From the NCBI RefSeq assembly GCF_900111805.1, contig NZ_FOJN01000001.1:372001-436000 (forward strand): a stretch of 64,000 nt of DNA. Direction: 5' to 3'. Positions 35,917-45,594 of the stretch are shown here, one piece after another. Under the pieces are notes generated by a model. The model ran no database searches, was not told the origin of the DNA, and worked only from the letters and a program-made list of their open reading frames with translations. The stretch comes from Rhodococcoides kroppenstedtii. Lineage in GTDB: Bacteria; Actinomycetota; Actinomycetes; Mycobacteriales; Mycobacteriaceae. Made by a program: the position numbers and the translations under genes. How positions within the stretch are numbered: position 1 is the first letter of the stretch; the number at the start of each line of letters is the position of its first letter.

Positions 35917-37134
35917 TCAGACGGACTGGGCGTTACCGGCTTTCCATTCCTCCCACGGAATGTTCCAGTCGCCCAGTCCGTCCGTGCCCGGCAGCGTTCC
36001 GCCCACCGTGTTCTTCACGATGGTGATGTCCCCGCGCTTCATGTTGTCGTAGACCCACTTGGCATTGGCCGGGCTGAGATTCAGGCACCCGTGGCTGACG
36101 TTCGTGTATCCCTGCGACCCCACGGACCACGGTGCGGAGTGAAAGAAGATGCCGGAGTAGGACATTCGGGTCGCCCAGTCCACGGGAGTGCGGTAGCCCT
36201 GGGCCGAGTCGACCGGCACGCCGTAGGTCGACGAGTCCATCACCATCGAGGCGAACTTGTCGCCGATCGTGTAGACCCCGTTCGGGGTCGGGCTGCTGTT
36301 CTTGCCCATCGACGTCGGCATGGTCATGACCTGCTCGCCGTTGACGGTGAAGGTGACCTGCTTGGTGGCGTCGTCCGCCACCGCGATCACCGCGTCTCCG
36401 ATGGTGAACGACGACCGGGCGTTCTCCTGGCCGAACAGTCCGTCGCCGAGGTCACGACCGAACACGTCGACGGCCACGTCGACGGTGGTTCCGGGCACCC
36501 AGTAGTTCTGCGGCCGCCAGCGCACCTCCTTCTGGTTCACCCAGTAGAAGGCACCCTCGACGGGCGGATTCGTGGTCACCGTGATGGCGTTCTGCGCCGC
36601 GACCTTGTCCGGCACCGGCTCGTCGAACTGCACGGCGACGGGCTGACCCACACCGACCACCTCGCCTTCCGAGGGCAGCAGGTACGGCTTGGTGAGATTC
36701 CCGGGTGAGGTGGTGGTGAACGAGGTCGTCGACGTCGCCTCACCGCCCAGCCCGTAGGCGCGCGTGTCGACCGTGTAGGTCTCGTTGTAGTCCAGGGGTG
36801 CCGTGGCGGTCCACGAGGCACGGTCGGCGGCGAGGGTGCCGTCGACGGCTTGCCCGGCGGAATCGGTGAGAGTGACGCGCGACAGGCTGCCGTCGACCAC
36901 GGACACCGTCACGGGAGCGGAAGGAGAGAAGCCGACCGACGCGTCGGGGGCCGGCAGCGTGACCTTCGGCTTCATGAGTTCCGACAACGGATTCGAATCG
37001 ATCGGCGCGGGCGGCGCAGCGGCGTCGTCACCGGCGCCGGCGGTGCATCCCGCCACGACGAGCGACATCACGGCGGCCGACGCCACCAGCACGACACGCC
37101 CGCGAGCAGCAGCGACGGACGGGAACACCTTCAC
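35917..37134 (-). CDS. L,D-transpeptidase lipoprotein (Ldt, YkuD domain)
   Basis: A 405-aa lipoprotein enzyme that forms 3-3 cross-links in peptidoglycan. Signal and lipobox: SAAVMSLVVAGC, with Cys about residue 33. Two Ig-like domains follow (about residues 50-240, containing FYWVNQKEVRWRPQNYW), then the YkuD catalytic domain with GIFFHSAPWSVG and VSHGCLNLSP, which contain the catalytic His and Cys. Length and layout equal LdtMt2-type enzymes (408 aa). GTG 37134 is preceded by GGGG. The active-site Cys makes it a carbapenem-sensitive class by family knowledge. Confidence 0.92.
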   Translation of the reverse strand: MKVFPSVAAARGRVVLVASAAVMSLVVAGCTAGAGDDAAAPPAPIDSNPLSELMKPKVTLPAPDASVGFSPSAPVTVSVVDGSLSRVTLTDSAGQAVDGTLAADRASWTATAPLDYNETYTVDTRAYGLGGEATSTTSFTTTSPGNLTKPYLLPSEGEVVGVGQPVAVQFDEPVPDKVAAQNAITVTTNPPVEGAFYWVNQKEVRWRPQNYWVPGTTVDVAVDVFGRDLGDGLFGQENARSSFTIGDAVIAVADDATKQVTFTVNGEQVMTMPTSMGKNSSPTPNGVYTIGDKFASMVMDSSTYGVPVDSAQGYRTPVDWATRMSYSGIFFHSAPWSVGSQGYTNVSHGCLNLSPANAKWVYDNMKRGDITIVKNTVGGTLPGTDGLGDWNIPWEEWKAGNAQSV

Positions 37135-37465
37135 GAGAACCCCACTTCGACACGCACGACCACCGACCCGCTGCACATGATGCCAGCCACCAGCGGAGAG
37201 TCACCACTCCCGCGGCGGAATCGGGGGTCACGGTCCGGTACCGAACCGGCAGTGGCACGTCACAGCGGCCACTCGACCGGCCGAGTGAGAGAAGGGTGAC
37301 GGCGCCGGCCGTGCGCCTCTCGGCAGAAGGCCGCTCGCAGCGGCGAAAGGGGTGGTACCCGGGGCATGGATCCGGCGCCGTCGACTTCCACAACGCACCG
37401 TCCCCACCGATCATTCCCGCGCCCGCGATCGTCACTAGTGTGGGTCGGGTGAGAGCACGAGCGGC
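37135..37465. other. Intergenic region between ldt and modB
   Basis: A 331-base region between divergent genes, with short candidate frames but none convincing. A CACTAGTG palindrome lies near 37434, about 30 bases before modB. No modA-like gene and no recognisable RNA element was found here. Confidence 0.4.
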
Positions 37466-38254
37466 GTGGGGACCGTGAGGACACTGCCCCGGTGGGTCCT
37501 CCTGCCCGCTGCGGTGGGCCTCGCGCTGGTGGCCCTGCCTCTGGTCGCGATCGTGCTCTCGGTCGAGTGGTCTCGCTTCCCGTCTCTCGTCACCAGCGAG
37601 TCCTCGCGCGAGGCGATCCTGCTGAGTCTCCGCACGTCCGCGGCCGCGACCGGACTCTGCGTCCTGCTCGGCGTTCCGTTGGCGCTGGTGCTCGCCCGGT
37701 CGCGGGGGCGTGCCGCCGCGATCACGCGCGCGGTGGTGCTGCTGCCCCTGGTCCTGCCGCCGGTGGTGGGCGGACTCGCACTGCTCTACGCGTTCGGCCG
37801 GCGTGGTCTGCTGGGGGACCGCCTGCAGGCGCTGGGAATCGAGATCGCCTTCTCCACCACGGCGGTGGTGCTCGCCCAGACCTTCGTCGCGCTGCCGTTC
37901 CTGGTGGTCGGACTCGAGGGTGCGCTACGCACCGCCGGAACCCGATACGAGAAGGTGGCATCCACTCTGGGTGCCCCACCCACCACGGTCCTGCTGCGGA
38001 TCACCCTTCCGTTGGTCCTCCCGGGACTCGCGTCCGGGGCCGTGCTCGCCTTTGCCCGGGCGCTCGGAGAATTCGGCGCGACCCTGACCTTCGCGGGGTC
38101 GCTGCAAGGCGTCACGCGCACCCTCCCGCTGGAGATCTACCTGCAGCGCGAGACCGACCCGGACGCTGCGGTGGCCCTGTCGGTCGTCCTCATCGTGGTC
38201 GCGGTCGCGGTGGTTTTGGCCACCGGCGCCGGGCGACCCCGGAAGGTCCGGTGA
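37466..38254 (+). CDS. modB: Molybdate ABC transporter permease ModB
   Basis: A 262-aa permease with about six membrane segments. The cytoplasmic EAA loop is visible as [21 protein letters not shown], then [29 protein letters not shown], the typical ModB/CysT end (quoted in its [15 protein letters not shown] part). It forms the channel of a molybdate or tungstate importer with ModC. GTG 37466 or GTG 37475 could be the start; a GGGGA precedes the latter. The stop TGA overlaps the modC GTG in a shared GTGA, so the two are coupled. Confidence 0.88.
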   Translation: MGTVRTLPRWVLLPAAVGLALVALPLVAIVLSVEWSRFPSLVTSESSREAILLSLRTSAAATGLCVLLGVPLALVLARSRGRAAAITRAVVLLPLVLPPVVGGLALLYAFGRRGLLGDRLQALGIEIAFSTTAVVLAQTFVALPFLVVGLEGALRTAGTRYEKVASTLGAPPTTVLLRITLPLVLPGLASGAVLAFARALGEFGATLTFAGSLQGVTRTLPLEIYLQRETDPDAAVALSVVLIVVAVAVVLATGAGRPRKVR

Positions 38255-39351
38255 GTGCCGTGACCGGGGACACGGGGACCGACACCGCGATCAGCGTCCG
38301 TGCTCGCGTGCCCGTTCGCGGACTGGACCTGTCCGTCACCGCGCCGGCCGGGTCGGTTCTCGCCCTCCTCGGACCCAACGGTGCGGGAAAGTCCACTCTG
38401 GTACATGTCGTCGCCGGGCTCGTGCGGCCCGACGACGGGACGGTGCGGGTGGGCACCCGCACCCTCACCGACACCGCGAGCCGCGTTCACGTCCCGCCGC
38501 ATCGCCGCGGGGTCGCGCTGCTCGCCCAGGACCCACTGTTGTTCCCGCACCTCACCGTTCGCGAGAACGTCGCCTTCGCGCCGCGCGTCCGGCACGATCG
38601 CCGGCGTGCGCGAGCGATCGCGGACGACTGGCTGGCGCGGGTCGAGGCCCACGATCTCGCGGATCGTCTGCCCCGACAGCTGTCGGGCGGTCAGGCCCAG
38701 CGGGTGGCCCTGGCCCGCGCGCTCGCGGCGGACCCGGACGTGCTGCTACTGGACGAGCCGTTCGCCGCGATGGACGCCGACGCGACACCGGCCTTGCGCC
38801 GACTGGTCCGGGACGTGGTGAGCGGAAGCCGATGTACGACGATGGTGGTCACCCACGACCGCGTGGATGCGCTCTCCCTCGCGGACGACGTGGTGGTCCT
38901 CGACGGCGGGCGGGTGGTCGAGGAGGGGCCGGTGGCCGACGTCCTCGCGACCCCGCGCAGCGCCTTCGCCGCGGCGCTCGCCGGAACCACGGTGATCCAC
39001 GGCGTCTTCGGCGACGGGGACACCCTTCGTGCCGAGGGCGACGTCGTGGTGCACGGGAACGCGATCGATCACCCCGGTCACGGCCGGCCGGGGATCGCGT
39101 CGATCGCGCCGACCACCGTCTCGGTGTTCGCCGTGCGACCGGTCGGCAGTCCCCGCAACGTCATTCCCGCTCGGATCGTGGAGGTGGACGCCGTCGGGTC
39201 GGGCGTGCGGGTGACGGCTCGGGCAGCCCCGGGCGTCCTCGCGGCCCACATCACCTCGGCCGCGGCCACCGAACTGGACCTGCGGCCGGGATCCGAGGTG
39301 TTCCTCGTCGTGAAAGCGACCGAGGTACGGCTGTACCCGACGCGGCGGTGA
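38251..39351 (+). CDS. modC: Molybdate ABC transporter ATPase ModC
   Basis: A 366-aa ATPase: Walker [13 protein letters not shown] at about residue 41, Q-loop [15 protein letters not shown], signature [18 protein letters not shown], Walker [13 protein letters not shown] and H-loop MVVTHDR. The last 70 residues form a TOBE/Mop domain ([19 protein letters not shown] and [17 protein letters not shown]), which binds molybdate in ModC and can give feedback inhibition. GGAAGG precedes the GTG start. No substrate-binding ModA is encoded nearby, which is unusual for a mod operon. Confidence 0.88.
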   Translation: MSAVTGDTGTDTAISVRARVPVRGLDLSVTAPAGSVLALLGPNGAGKSTLVHVVAGLVRPDDGTVRVGTRTLTDTASRVHVPPHRRGVALLAQDPLLFPHLTVRENVAFAPRVRHDRRRARAIADDWLARVEAHDLADRLPRQLSGGQAQRVALARALAADPDVLLLDEPFAAMDADATPALRRLVRDVVSGSRCTTMVVTHDRVDALSLADDVVVLDGGRVVEEGPVADVLATPRSAFAAALAGTTVIHGVFGDGDTLRAEGDVVVHGNAIDHPGHGRPGIASIAPTTVSVFAVRPVGSPRNVIPARIVEVDAVGSGVRVTARAAPGVLAAHITSAAATELDLRPGSEVFLVVKATEVRLYPTRR

Positions 39352-39386
39352 CGATTGACAGCCGATTCGCGGGGTACGCGACAGAC

Positions 39387-39557
39387 ATGACCACACCCGA
39401 GAACGACCACGACACACCGACTCTCGACGACGTCATCGTTCCGACGGAGACTCCGCACCCCGATCGGCACGAGCACGGCAAGATGCCGCACCCCGTCGAC
39501 GACGCCGAACTCGAGGAGCGCACCGCACACGAGCGCGAGGAAACCGGCAGCGCCTGA
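39387..39557 (+). CDS. Small acidic histidine-containing protein of unknown function
   Basis: A 56-aa hydrophilic protein starting at ATG 39387 (MTTPENDHDTPTLDD) with a His-rich middle (ETPHPDRHEHGKMPHP) and a strongly acidic end (DDAELEERTAHEREE). No membrane segment or known domain. TTGACA lies about 26 bases upstream as a possible -35 element; the ribosome binding site is poor. It is followed at once by a very strong terminator. The sequence is intrinsically disordered in appearance and could bind metal through its histidines, but that is speculation. Confidence 0.55.
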   Translation: MTTPENDHDTPTLDDVIVPTETPHPDRHEHGKMPHPVDDAELEERTAHEREETGSA

Positions 39558-39569
39558 CGCACCGACCGG

Positions 39570-39607
39570 AAGGCGGGCCGGGAGCACTCCTGCTCCCGGC
39601 CCGCCTT
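39570..39607. terminator. Very strong bidirectional terminator
   Basis: AAGGCGGGCCGGGAGCA (39570-39586) pairs perfectly with TGCTCCCGGCCCGCCTT (39591-39607) around a CTCC loop, a 17-bp stem. It lies between the 56-aa gene and the convergent glgX and can end both transcripts. Confidence 0.9.
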
Positions 39608-39620
39608 TCTGCGTCCGACG

Positions 39621-41666
39621 TCAGACGCTCTGCAGGAGCGTGAAGGAGCGGTCTCGCACCAGCAACGTGGCGGGCTTCTCCCCCACCTGCTGGTCGGGGT
39701 CGCTCGAGATGGCGAGCGTCCACGACTCGTCCGGCAGCGTGAACTCGACGGGCGTCTCTGCGGCGTTGAGCAACCACAGGAACACGGTGTCCTCGGCGGA
39801 GGACTTGTAGAGCACGGCGAGGGACTTGCTCGCGCCGTCGTTCCAGTCCTCGTCGCCCATCGCCGCGCCGTCGGCACGTTGGAAGTCGACGGTGTCGCGA
39901 TCACCGTCGGACTCGGCGTGGCGGTACCACACCGGACGCAGCCCGGGGTGGTCACGACGCAGGGTGATCAGCTCCGTGGTGAAGGCGACCAAAGCGTCGT
40001 CGGCCTTGGCCCAGTCGTACCAGGAGATCTCGTTGTCCTGGCAGTACGCGTTGTTGTTGCCGCCCTGGCTGCGGGCGAGCTCGTCGCCGCCGAGGATCAT
40101 GGGGACGCCCGCCGAGAGCAGGAGGGTGCCGAGGAAGTTCCGGCGCTGACGATCACGCAACGCGTTGATCTCCGGATCGTCGGTGGGACCCTCCGCACCG
40201 CAGCCCCAGGATCGGTTGTCGGACTCGCCGTCCTGGCTGTCCTCGCCGTTCTCCTCGTTGTGCTTCTCGTCGTACATCGTGAGGTCGGCAAGGGTGAAGC
40301 CGTCGTGCGCGGTGACGAAGTTGACGCTGGCCAGGGTGGGACGCCGGTCGTTCTCGTAGACGTCGGGACTGCCCGAGACGCGTTGTGCGAGAGCGGGAAG
40401 CGCACCGTCGGTGCCGCGCCAGAAGTCACGGACGTCGTCCCGGAACTTGCCGTTCCATTCCGACCACCGTGCCGGGAAGCCGCCCACCTGGTAGCCGGCG
40501 GTGTCCCAGGGCTCGGCGATGAGCTTGACCGGCGCCAGAACCGGATCCTGGTGCACCATGTCGAGGAACGCCGAATGCCGGTCGAGGTCCTCGTCCTGCC
40601 GGGTGAGGGTGCTGGCGAGGTCGAAGCGGAAGCCGTCGACGTGCATCTCGGTGACCCAGTAGCGCAGCGAGTCCATGATCAGGGCCAGCGCGGCGGGGTG
40701 ACCCACGTTGAGGCTGTTGCCGGTGCCCGTGGTGTCGAAGTAGGCGCTGCGCTCGTCCGGCACCAACCGGTAGTGCGAGCCGTTGTCGATTCCCTTGAGC
40801 GACAACGTCGGTCCCAGGTGGTTGCCCTCGGCCGTGTGGTTGTAGACCACGTCCAGGATCACCTCGAGACCGGCGGCGTGGAGCGCCTTGACCATGGCCT
40901 TGAATTCGGTGACCTGACCACCGGTGTCGCCGGCCGAGCTGTACTCGTTGTGGGGTGCGAGGAACCCGATGCTGTTGTAGCCCCAGTAGTTCCTTCGCCC
41001 TTCCTCGAGAAGGTGCGAGTCCTGCACGAACTGGTGGATCGGCAGCAGTTCGACCGAGGTGATGCCCAGCCGGGTGAGCTTCTCGATCGCCGCGGGGTGC
41101 GCCAGTCCGGCGTAGGTCCCGCGGATGGCCTCGTCGACGTCCGGGTCGAGGGCGGTGAACCCCTTGACGTGCGTCTCGTACACGACGGTCTCGGACAGGG
41201 GAACACGCGGCGGTTCGTCGTCACCCCAGTCGAAGTCGTCGTCCACCACCACCGACCGAGGCATGAACGGTGCGGAGTCCGCGTCGTTGCGCGTCTCGGG
41301 CTCGTCGTGGTGGTGACCGAAGACCGCCTCGTCCCACTCCACGGCGCCCGTGATCGCCTTCGCGTACGGGTCCAGGAGCAACTTGGCGGGGTTGTGCCGC
41401 AGACCCTCGGCGGGATTCCAGGGCCCGTCGACGCGCAACCCGTAGCGAGTGCCGACGGTCATCGGGACCAGACCGTGGAACACGTGGCCGGTGTACTCGG
41501 GAAGTGCGGTCGACTCGAGCTCGGATCCCGACTCGTCGAACGTCACCACCGTGACGGTCTCCGCCGTCTCGGAGTACACCGCCACGTTGGCCGTGCCGTC
41601 GGCACGAAGGGAAACGCCGAGCGGGTACGGGGTGGACGCGTGGGAGGGGCGATCGGCGGAACTCAC
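39621..41666 (-). CDS. glgX: Glycogen debranching enzyme GlgX
   Basis: A 681-aa GH13 isoamylase-type enzyme that removes short alpha-1,6 branches left by glycogen phosphorylase. An N-terminal CBM48-like domain (about residues 10-110, [14 protein letters not shown]) precedes the barrel. The catalytic motifs are [23 protein letters not shown] with the Asp nucleophile, KLIAEPWD with the acid/base Glu and [13 protein letters not shown] chose GTG 41666, which has GAGAGA upstream; the frame is open further (to 41816) but that part shows no homology to the family. It starts upstream of the divergent YihY-like gene. Confidence 0.92.
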   Translation of the reverse strand: MSSADRPSHASTPYPLGVSLRADGTANVAVYSETAETVTVVTFDESGSELESTALPEYTGHVFHGLVPMTVGTRYGLRVDGPWNPAEGLRHNPAKLLLDPYAKAITGAVEWDEAVFGHHHDEPETRNDADSAPFMPRSVVVDDDFDWGDDEPPRVPLSETVVYETHVKGFTALDPDVDEAIRGTYAGLAHPAAIEKLTRLGITSVELLPIHQFVQDSHLLEEGRRNYWGYNSIGFLAPHNEYSSAGDTGGQVTEFKAMVKALHAAGLEVILDVVYNHTAEGNHLGPTLSLKGIDNGSHYRLVPDERSAYFDTTGTGNSLNVGHPAALALIMDSLRYWVTEMHVDGFRFDLASTLTRQDEDLDRHSAFLDMVHQDPVLAPVKLIAEPWDTAGYQVGGFPARWSEWNGKFRDDVRDFWRGTDGALPALAQRVSGSPDVYENDRRPTLASVNFVTAHDGFTLADLTMYDEKHNEENGEDSQDGESDNRSWGCGAEGPTDDPEINALRDRQRRNFLGTLLLSAGVPMILGGDELARSQGGNNNAYCQDNEISWYDWAKADDALVAFTTELITLRRDHPGLRPVWYRHAESDGDRDTVDFQRADGAAMGDEDWNDGASKSLAVLYKSSAEDTVFLWLLNAAETPVEFTLPDESWTLAISSDPDQQVGEKPATLLVRDRSFTLLQSV

Positions 41667-41776
41667 GAATGTCTCTCGATTCGTCGGCGAAGCTGCAGGG
41701 ACGGACCGCAGGCTTCTACCCGCGTCCGTCGGACTCGAAACGATTGGCCGACCGTACGGGCGGGTAACGACAGGCC

Positions 41777-42646
41777 ATGCCGCACGCCCTGACCTTCGCG
41801 AGCGTGTGGCCGGCACTGGTGCGGTCCCGCGTCGCGATCCGGTCCGGCATGCGTCGCCGGATGGCGTCGCGGGACACCGCCCTCGTCGCGGCGGGCGTCA
41901 CGTTCTACGGCGGAATCGCCGTCGTGCCGATGCTGCTGCTCGGCCTGAAGGCGACCGCGGTTCTTCTCGGCACCCCGACGGTCCTGCGGTACGGCGATGC
42001 GATCGCCTCGATTCTCCCCGACCCGGCGGGGGCGCCGGAGGCCGTCCGCGCCCTGTTCCTCGCCGGGACGTCGATCGGGTGGATCGGTGTCGCGGTGGCG
42101 ATTCTCCCGGCCACCTTCTACGGGGAGGGCATGCGCCGCGCCCTGCTCGTCTACGCACCGCACGAGGAGACCTACATCGGGTGGCGGGGCCGCGCGTTGT
42201 CGCTGCCGGTGCTGGTGATCACTCCCCTGCTGACCGTGCCGGTGCTCGTGGTCGGGAACGCGCTGGCCTCGATCGACGGCGGTGTCGCAGGGGGCCTGTT
42301 CCGGGTGTGGCTGGGCTTCGTGACCGTCTGGCTCGTGCTGTCCGTGCCCCTCGGGTGGACGTTCCGCGTGGTCGCCCCGATCGCCCTGTCCCGGCTGGCC
42401 GTGGTGGTGGGCACCCTGACCACGGCGTCGTTCGTCGCCGGCTTCCTCCAGGGCTACGTTCTGTTCCTCGCGATCCCGATCGACTGGTCCGGCCCGTTCG
42501 GGGGCCTGGAACCGGTGGGCGCCGCCGTCGCGACGGTGTTGTGGCTGTTCCTTCTGCACGTCATCGTGCTGATCGGCTGGGTCTTCACGCTCGAGTGCGA
42601 CCGACTCGTGGTGCGTCGTGACCCCGCAGCCGCCGCCGCACGGTGA
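41777..42646 (+). CDS. YihY/BrkB-family membrane protein
   Basis: A 289-aa inner-membrane protein with about six membrane segments. Family marks are SRDTALVAAGVTFYGGIAVVP near the N-terminus (the first 20 residues of the conserved block), LPATFYGEGMRRAL and the tyrosine-rich GFLQGYVLFLAIPIDWSGPF segment. The YihY/BrkB family was once called tRNA-processing ribonuclease BN; that activity belongs to another gene, and the family function is unknown. Its 3' end overlaps the convergent CDP-alcohol phosphotransferase gene by 62 bases. Confidence 0.85.
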   Translation: MPHALTFASVWPALVRSRVAIRSGMRRRMASRDTALVAAGVTFYGGIAVVPMLLLGLKATAVLLGTPTVLRYGDAIASILPDPAGAPEAVRALFLAGTSIGWIGVAVAILPATFYGEGMRRALLVYAPHEETYIGWRGRALSLPVLVITPLLTVPVLVVGNALASIDGGVAGGLFRVWLGFVTVWLVLSVPLGWTFRVVAPIALSRLAVVVGTLTTASFVAGFLQGYVLFLAIPIDWSGPFGGLEPVGAAVATVLWLFLLHVIVLIGWVFTLECDRLVVRRDPAAAAAR

Positions 42647-43367
42647 CCACGAGCTGACCGAACCCGATCAGCGCCAGCGCGGCGGAGACGGCGGTGCCGA
42701 CGGCGGCGAAGAGTGCGGTGTCGCCGACGAAGGCGCAGCCGATCAGCGTCACGGTCACCGCGATGACCCGCGAGGGCCGCTCCCAGACCGTGACCACCCC
42801 GATGTCGTCCAGTCCGGCGGACACGGCCCGCGCGCGCAGGGTCTCGTGGAGCAAGGTGAGCGCGGCGACCGCGAGGACGGCGGCCACGGGCCCGCCGAGC
42901 ACGAGGAGGACGCCGAGGGCAGCGAGATCGGAGATGCGGTCGGCCACCGAGTCGGCCACGTAGCCCAGGGCGCTCGACCGTCCGCGCAGGAGCGCGACCG
43001 CCCCGTCGAGGCTGTCGGTCAACGCGCTGAGGATCAGAAGGACGGCCGCGAACCCCGCCGACCACGGCCCACCGAGCGCGGCGACGCCGAGTGCGGCCAG
43101 CGCCATCAGAACCCCGGCGGTGGTCACGGCGCCGGGTGTGACGCGGCCACGCACGAGAGGCCGCGCCACCCGGTACGTCAGACCGAGCCAGCCGCGCACC
43201 AGCACCGAGGACTCGACGACGTAGTCGCCGTGCAGCGCCGACCAGGCCCGAAGGTAGGAGTCCCGGTCCGTCGGGACGGGCTCGACGGGACGGCGACGGC
43301 GACGGCCGGAGAGAGGATCGGACCCCGGCGCGCCGGGGCCCGAGATCGCATCGTGGTCAGTGACCAC
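42585..43367 (-). CDS. CDP-alcohol phosphatidyltransferase-family membrane protein
   Basis: A 260-aa membrane protein with about six membrane segments. The active-site motif D-x2-D-G-x2-A-R-x8-G-x3-D-x3-D is nearly complete: DSLDGAVALLRGRSS, then ALGYVADSVADR. All four Asp and both Gly are in place, but the Arg of the AR pair is Leu, which could alter CDP binding. The family transfers phosphoalcohols to make phospholipids such as phosphatidylinositol phosphate. The start GTG 43367 overlaps the stop of the upstream small membrane gene by 11 bases. The real substrates are unknown. Confidence 0.8.
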   Translation of the reverse strand: MVTDHDAISGPGAPGSDPLSGRRRRRPVEPVPTDRDSYLRAWSALHGDYVVESSVLVRGWLGLTYRVARPLVRGRVTPGAVTTAGVLMALAALGVAALGGPWSAGFAAVLLILSALTDSLDGAVALLRGRSSALGYVADSVADRISDLAALGVLLVLGGPVAAVLAVAALTLLHETLRARAVSAGLDDIGVVTVWERPSRVIAVTVTLIGCAFVGDTALFAAVGTAVSAALALIGFGQLVVTVRRRLRGHDAPRVGRTRA

Positions 43368-43656
43368 CGGGGTCCAGGAGGGACTTGCCCTCGGAGGCCT
43401 TGACACGCTTGCGTTCGAGCAGCACCACGGCGAGTCCGGCCAGCAGCAGGACCGGCGAAGCGATGCCCGTGATCAGCACCCAGCCCTCGAAACCACCGCC
43501 CGCCGCCGTCAGGGCCAGGCCCAACGCCGCCAGACCCAGGGCCATCAACACGTACCCCGGCCAGTTGCGGCTGTCGGTGATGGCCTCACCGGCGTGCGCG
43601 CGGATGGTGCGCACATCGTCCTGGGGGTGCTCGTTCTCGCGCTCGTAGTCGGGCAC
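43357..43656 (-). CDS. Small two-helix membrane protein
   Basis: A 99-aa protein with a hydrophilic N-terminus (VVPDYERENEHPQDDVRT), then the motif HAGEAITDSRNWPGYVLMAL, which opens the first of two membrane segments, and a basic tail (LERKRVKASEGKSLL). GTG 43656 has GAAGGGA nine bases upstream. It overlaps the CDP-alcohol transferase start, so the two are co-translated. I do not recognise a named family with confidence; similar short actinobacterial membrane proteins with an ...NWPG motif are stress-related in mycobacteria, but that link is tentative. Confidence 0.7.
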   Translation of the reverse strand: MPDYERENEHPQDDVRTIRAHAGEAITDSRNWPGYVLMALGLAALGLALTAAGGGFEGWVLITGIASPVLLLAGLAVVLLERKRVKASEGKSLLDPGGH

Positions 43657-43875
43657 GACACTGTCCCTTCGTCTGGTGATCACCGCAACGCCGTCGGCTG
43701 CGGGGTGCCCCGGCCTCGGTGCCGGGAAACTCCGCATCGTGGGGAGTTCACCGGCGTCGGGAGGGACGCACACGCTGTATTCGGATCCGGTCCGGTTGCG
43801 GTCGCCGTTGGCCCGTGGCGTGTGACACCGACGACAGGCCACGAGCCGCCCACACCCGTGGGTTAGGGTCGGCTA

Positions 43876-45594
43876 ATGGCGATCAGCGGCGGAGGGGTTC
43901 TGCGCCGCGCGCTCGTCCGACATCGCGCCCGCATGGTCGGGTCGTCGCTGCTGTTCTGCCTCCACCAGTTCTGCGAGACCATGGTCCCGGTCGCGATCGG
44001 CATCATCGTCTCCCGCGCCGTCGAAACGGGTGACGTCACGGCGATGCTCCTCTCGCTCGTCGGGCTCGCGGCGTTGTTCGTCGTCCTGTCCTTCGCGTAC
44101 CGCATCGGCGCCCGCATCATCGTCGTCGCGATAGAGCGCGAGGCGCACCTGCTGCGCGTCGAGGTCGCCCGCACCGTGCTCGACCCGCGCGGGATCGACA
44201 CCGAATTGTCCGCGGGAGAACTGCTGACGGTGGGCACCTCGGACGCGGAGAAGACGTCGTGGATTCTCGACGTCGTGGCCCGCTCGGCGTCGGCCACCAC
44301 GGCGCTGGTGGTCACCGCCGTGGCGCTCCTCGTCGTCGACGTTCCCCTGGGCCTGGCCGTGGTGATCGGCACCCCCCTGCTGCTGCTCGTTCTGCAGTGG
44401 TGCGCCCCCGTGCTGACCCGCGCGGCGACCGCCTCGCAGACCGAGATCGCCCGCGTGTCCGGGCTCGCGACCGACCTCGTCGGCGGCGTGCGGCCCCTGC
44501 GGGGCATCGGCGGCGAGGGCGCGGCCGCTCGGCGCTACGCCGAGGCGAGCCGACGCGCGCTGGACGCCACCCTGCGCCTGGCCCGCGGCAACAGCGCCTA
44601 CCTCGGCCTGTCGGCGACCGTCGGGTCCCTGCTCGCGGCGGGGGTCGCGGGCGGCGCCGGTTATCTGGCCCTCACCGGACGGCTCACGCTCGGCGAACTC
44701 GTCACCGTCGTCGGCCTCGCCCAGTTCTTGGTCGAGCCGCTGTCGTCGCTCTCCCGGCTGCCCGGTGTCACGGCCGTCGTGCGCGGGTCCGCCGACCGTG
44801 TCGCCACGGTCCTCGGGGCACCGCCTCTCGTCGAGGGCGCAGTGCCCGACCCCGACGCCGCTGCCACCGACGCCCGCCCGTCGGTCCGCGCGCCCCGGCT
44901 CGATCTCCACGCCGTCGCGCACGGCTCGCTCCGCGGTATCGATCTCGACGTGGCGCCGGGCGAGACCGTGGGAGTGGTCGCCTACCGCCCGGCCGACGCG
45001 GAGTCCCTCGTCTCGGTGCTTTCCGGTCAGGTTCCGCTGGACCCGTCGGCGGGCCGTGTCGGCGTCGGCGGCACCGACGTGCGCGAACTCCCGTTGACCG
45101 AGGTCCGTCGCACCGTGCTGGTCGAGCCGCACGCCGCCGACCTCTTCGCCGGAACCGTGCGGACCAACATCGTCACCCGCGCGGCGGACGAGGCCCGACT
45201 GGACGCCGCCGTGACCGCCTCCGCGGTGACCGACCTGATCGACCTGCACGAGGCCGGCCTCGACCATCCCGTCACCGACCGCGGTGCGAGCCTGTCCGGG
45301 GGCCAGCGCCAACGCGTCGCCCTCGCCCGCGCCCTCGCCGCCGATCCCCCGCTCCTGGTGCTGCACGATCCCACCACCGCCGTCGATTCGGTGACCGAGC
45401 ACGCCATCGCCGACGGCATCCGCACCCTGCGAGCGGGACCCGACCGCGCCACCGTCGTCGTCTCCACCAGTCCGGCTCTGCTCGCGGTGACCGATCGCGT
45501 CGTCGTGATCGACGACGGTCGGGTCGTGGCGCGCGGCACCCACCGCTCGTTGTCGACGACGGACCCGACCTACCGCGAGCGGGTGTTGCGATGA
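43876..45594 (+). CDS. Heterodimeric ABC exporter subunit with degenerate Walker A and B
   Basis: A 572-aa half-transporter: six-helix membrane domain (residues about 1-300), then an ATPase domain missing its key residues. The Walker A position (about 364-376) reads VVAYRPADAES with no G-K-S/T. Walker B (about 492) is LLVLHDPTTAVD, so the Asp is His and the catalytic Glu is Asp. The H-loop region reads VVVSTSP without His. The signature [16 protein letters not shown] (about 472) is intact. By family logic this subunit supplies the signature for the active site on its partner. The start is six bases after TAGGGT. The stop overlaps the partner's start (ATGA). Confidence 0.9.
   Translation: MAISGGGVLRRALVRHRARMVGSSLLFCLHQFCETMVPVAIGIIVSRAVETGDVTAMLLSLVGLAALFVVLSFAYRIGARIIVVAIEREAHLLRVEVARTVLDPRGIDTELSAGELLTVGTSDAEKTSWILDVVARSASATTALVVTAVALLVVDVPLGLAVVIGTPLLLLVLQWCAPVLTRAATASQTEIARVSGLATDLVGGVRPLRGIGGEGAAARRYAEASRRALDATLRLARGNSAYLGLSATVGSLLAAGVAGGAGYLALTGRLTLGELVTVVGLAQFLVEPLSSLSRLPGVTAVVRGSADRVATVLGAPPLVEGAVPDPDAAATDARPSVRAPRLDLHAVAHGSLRGIDLDVAPGETVGVVAYRPADAESLVSVLSGQVPLDPSAGRVGVGGTDVRELPLTEVRRTVLVEPHAADLFAGTVRTNIVTRAADEARLDAAVTASAVTDLIDLHEAGLDHPVTDRGASLSGGQRQRVALARALAADPPLLVLHDPTTAVDSVTEHAIADGIRTLRAGPDRATVVVSTSPALLAVTDRVVVIDDGRVVARGTHRSLSTTDPTYRERVLR

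Noticed and set aside
39621-41816. Longer GlgX frame starting at 41816
   Set aside because: The extra 50 residues are Arg/Ser-rich and lack the CBM48 pattern; the GTG at 41666 matches the usual domain start.
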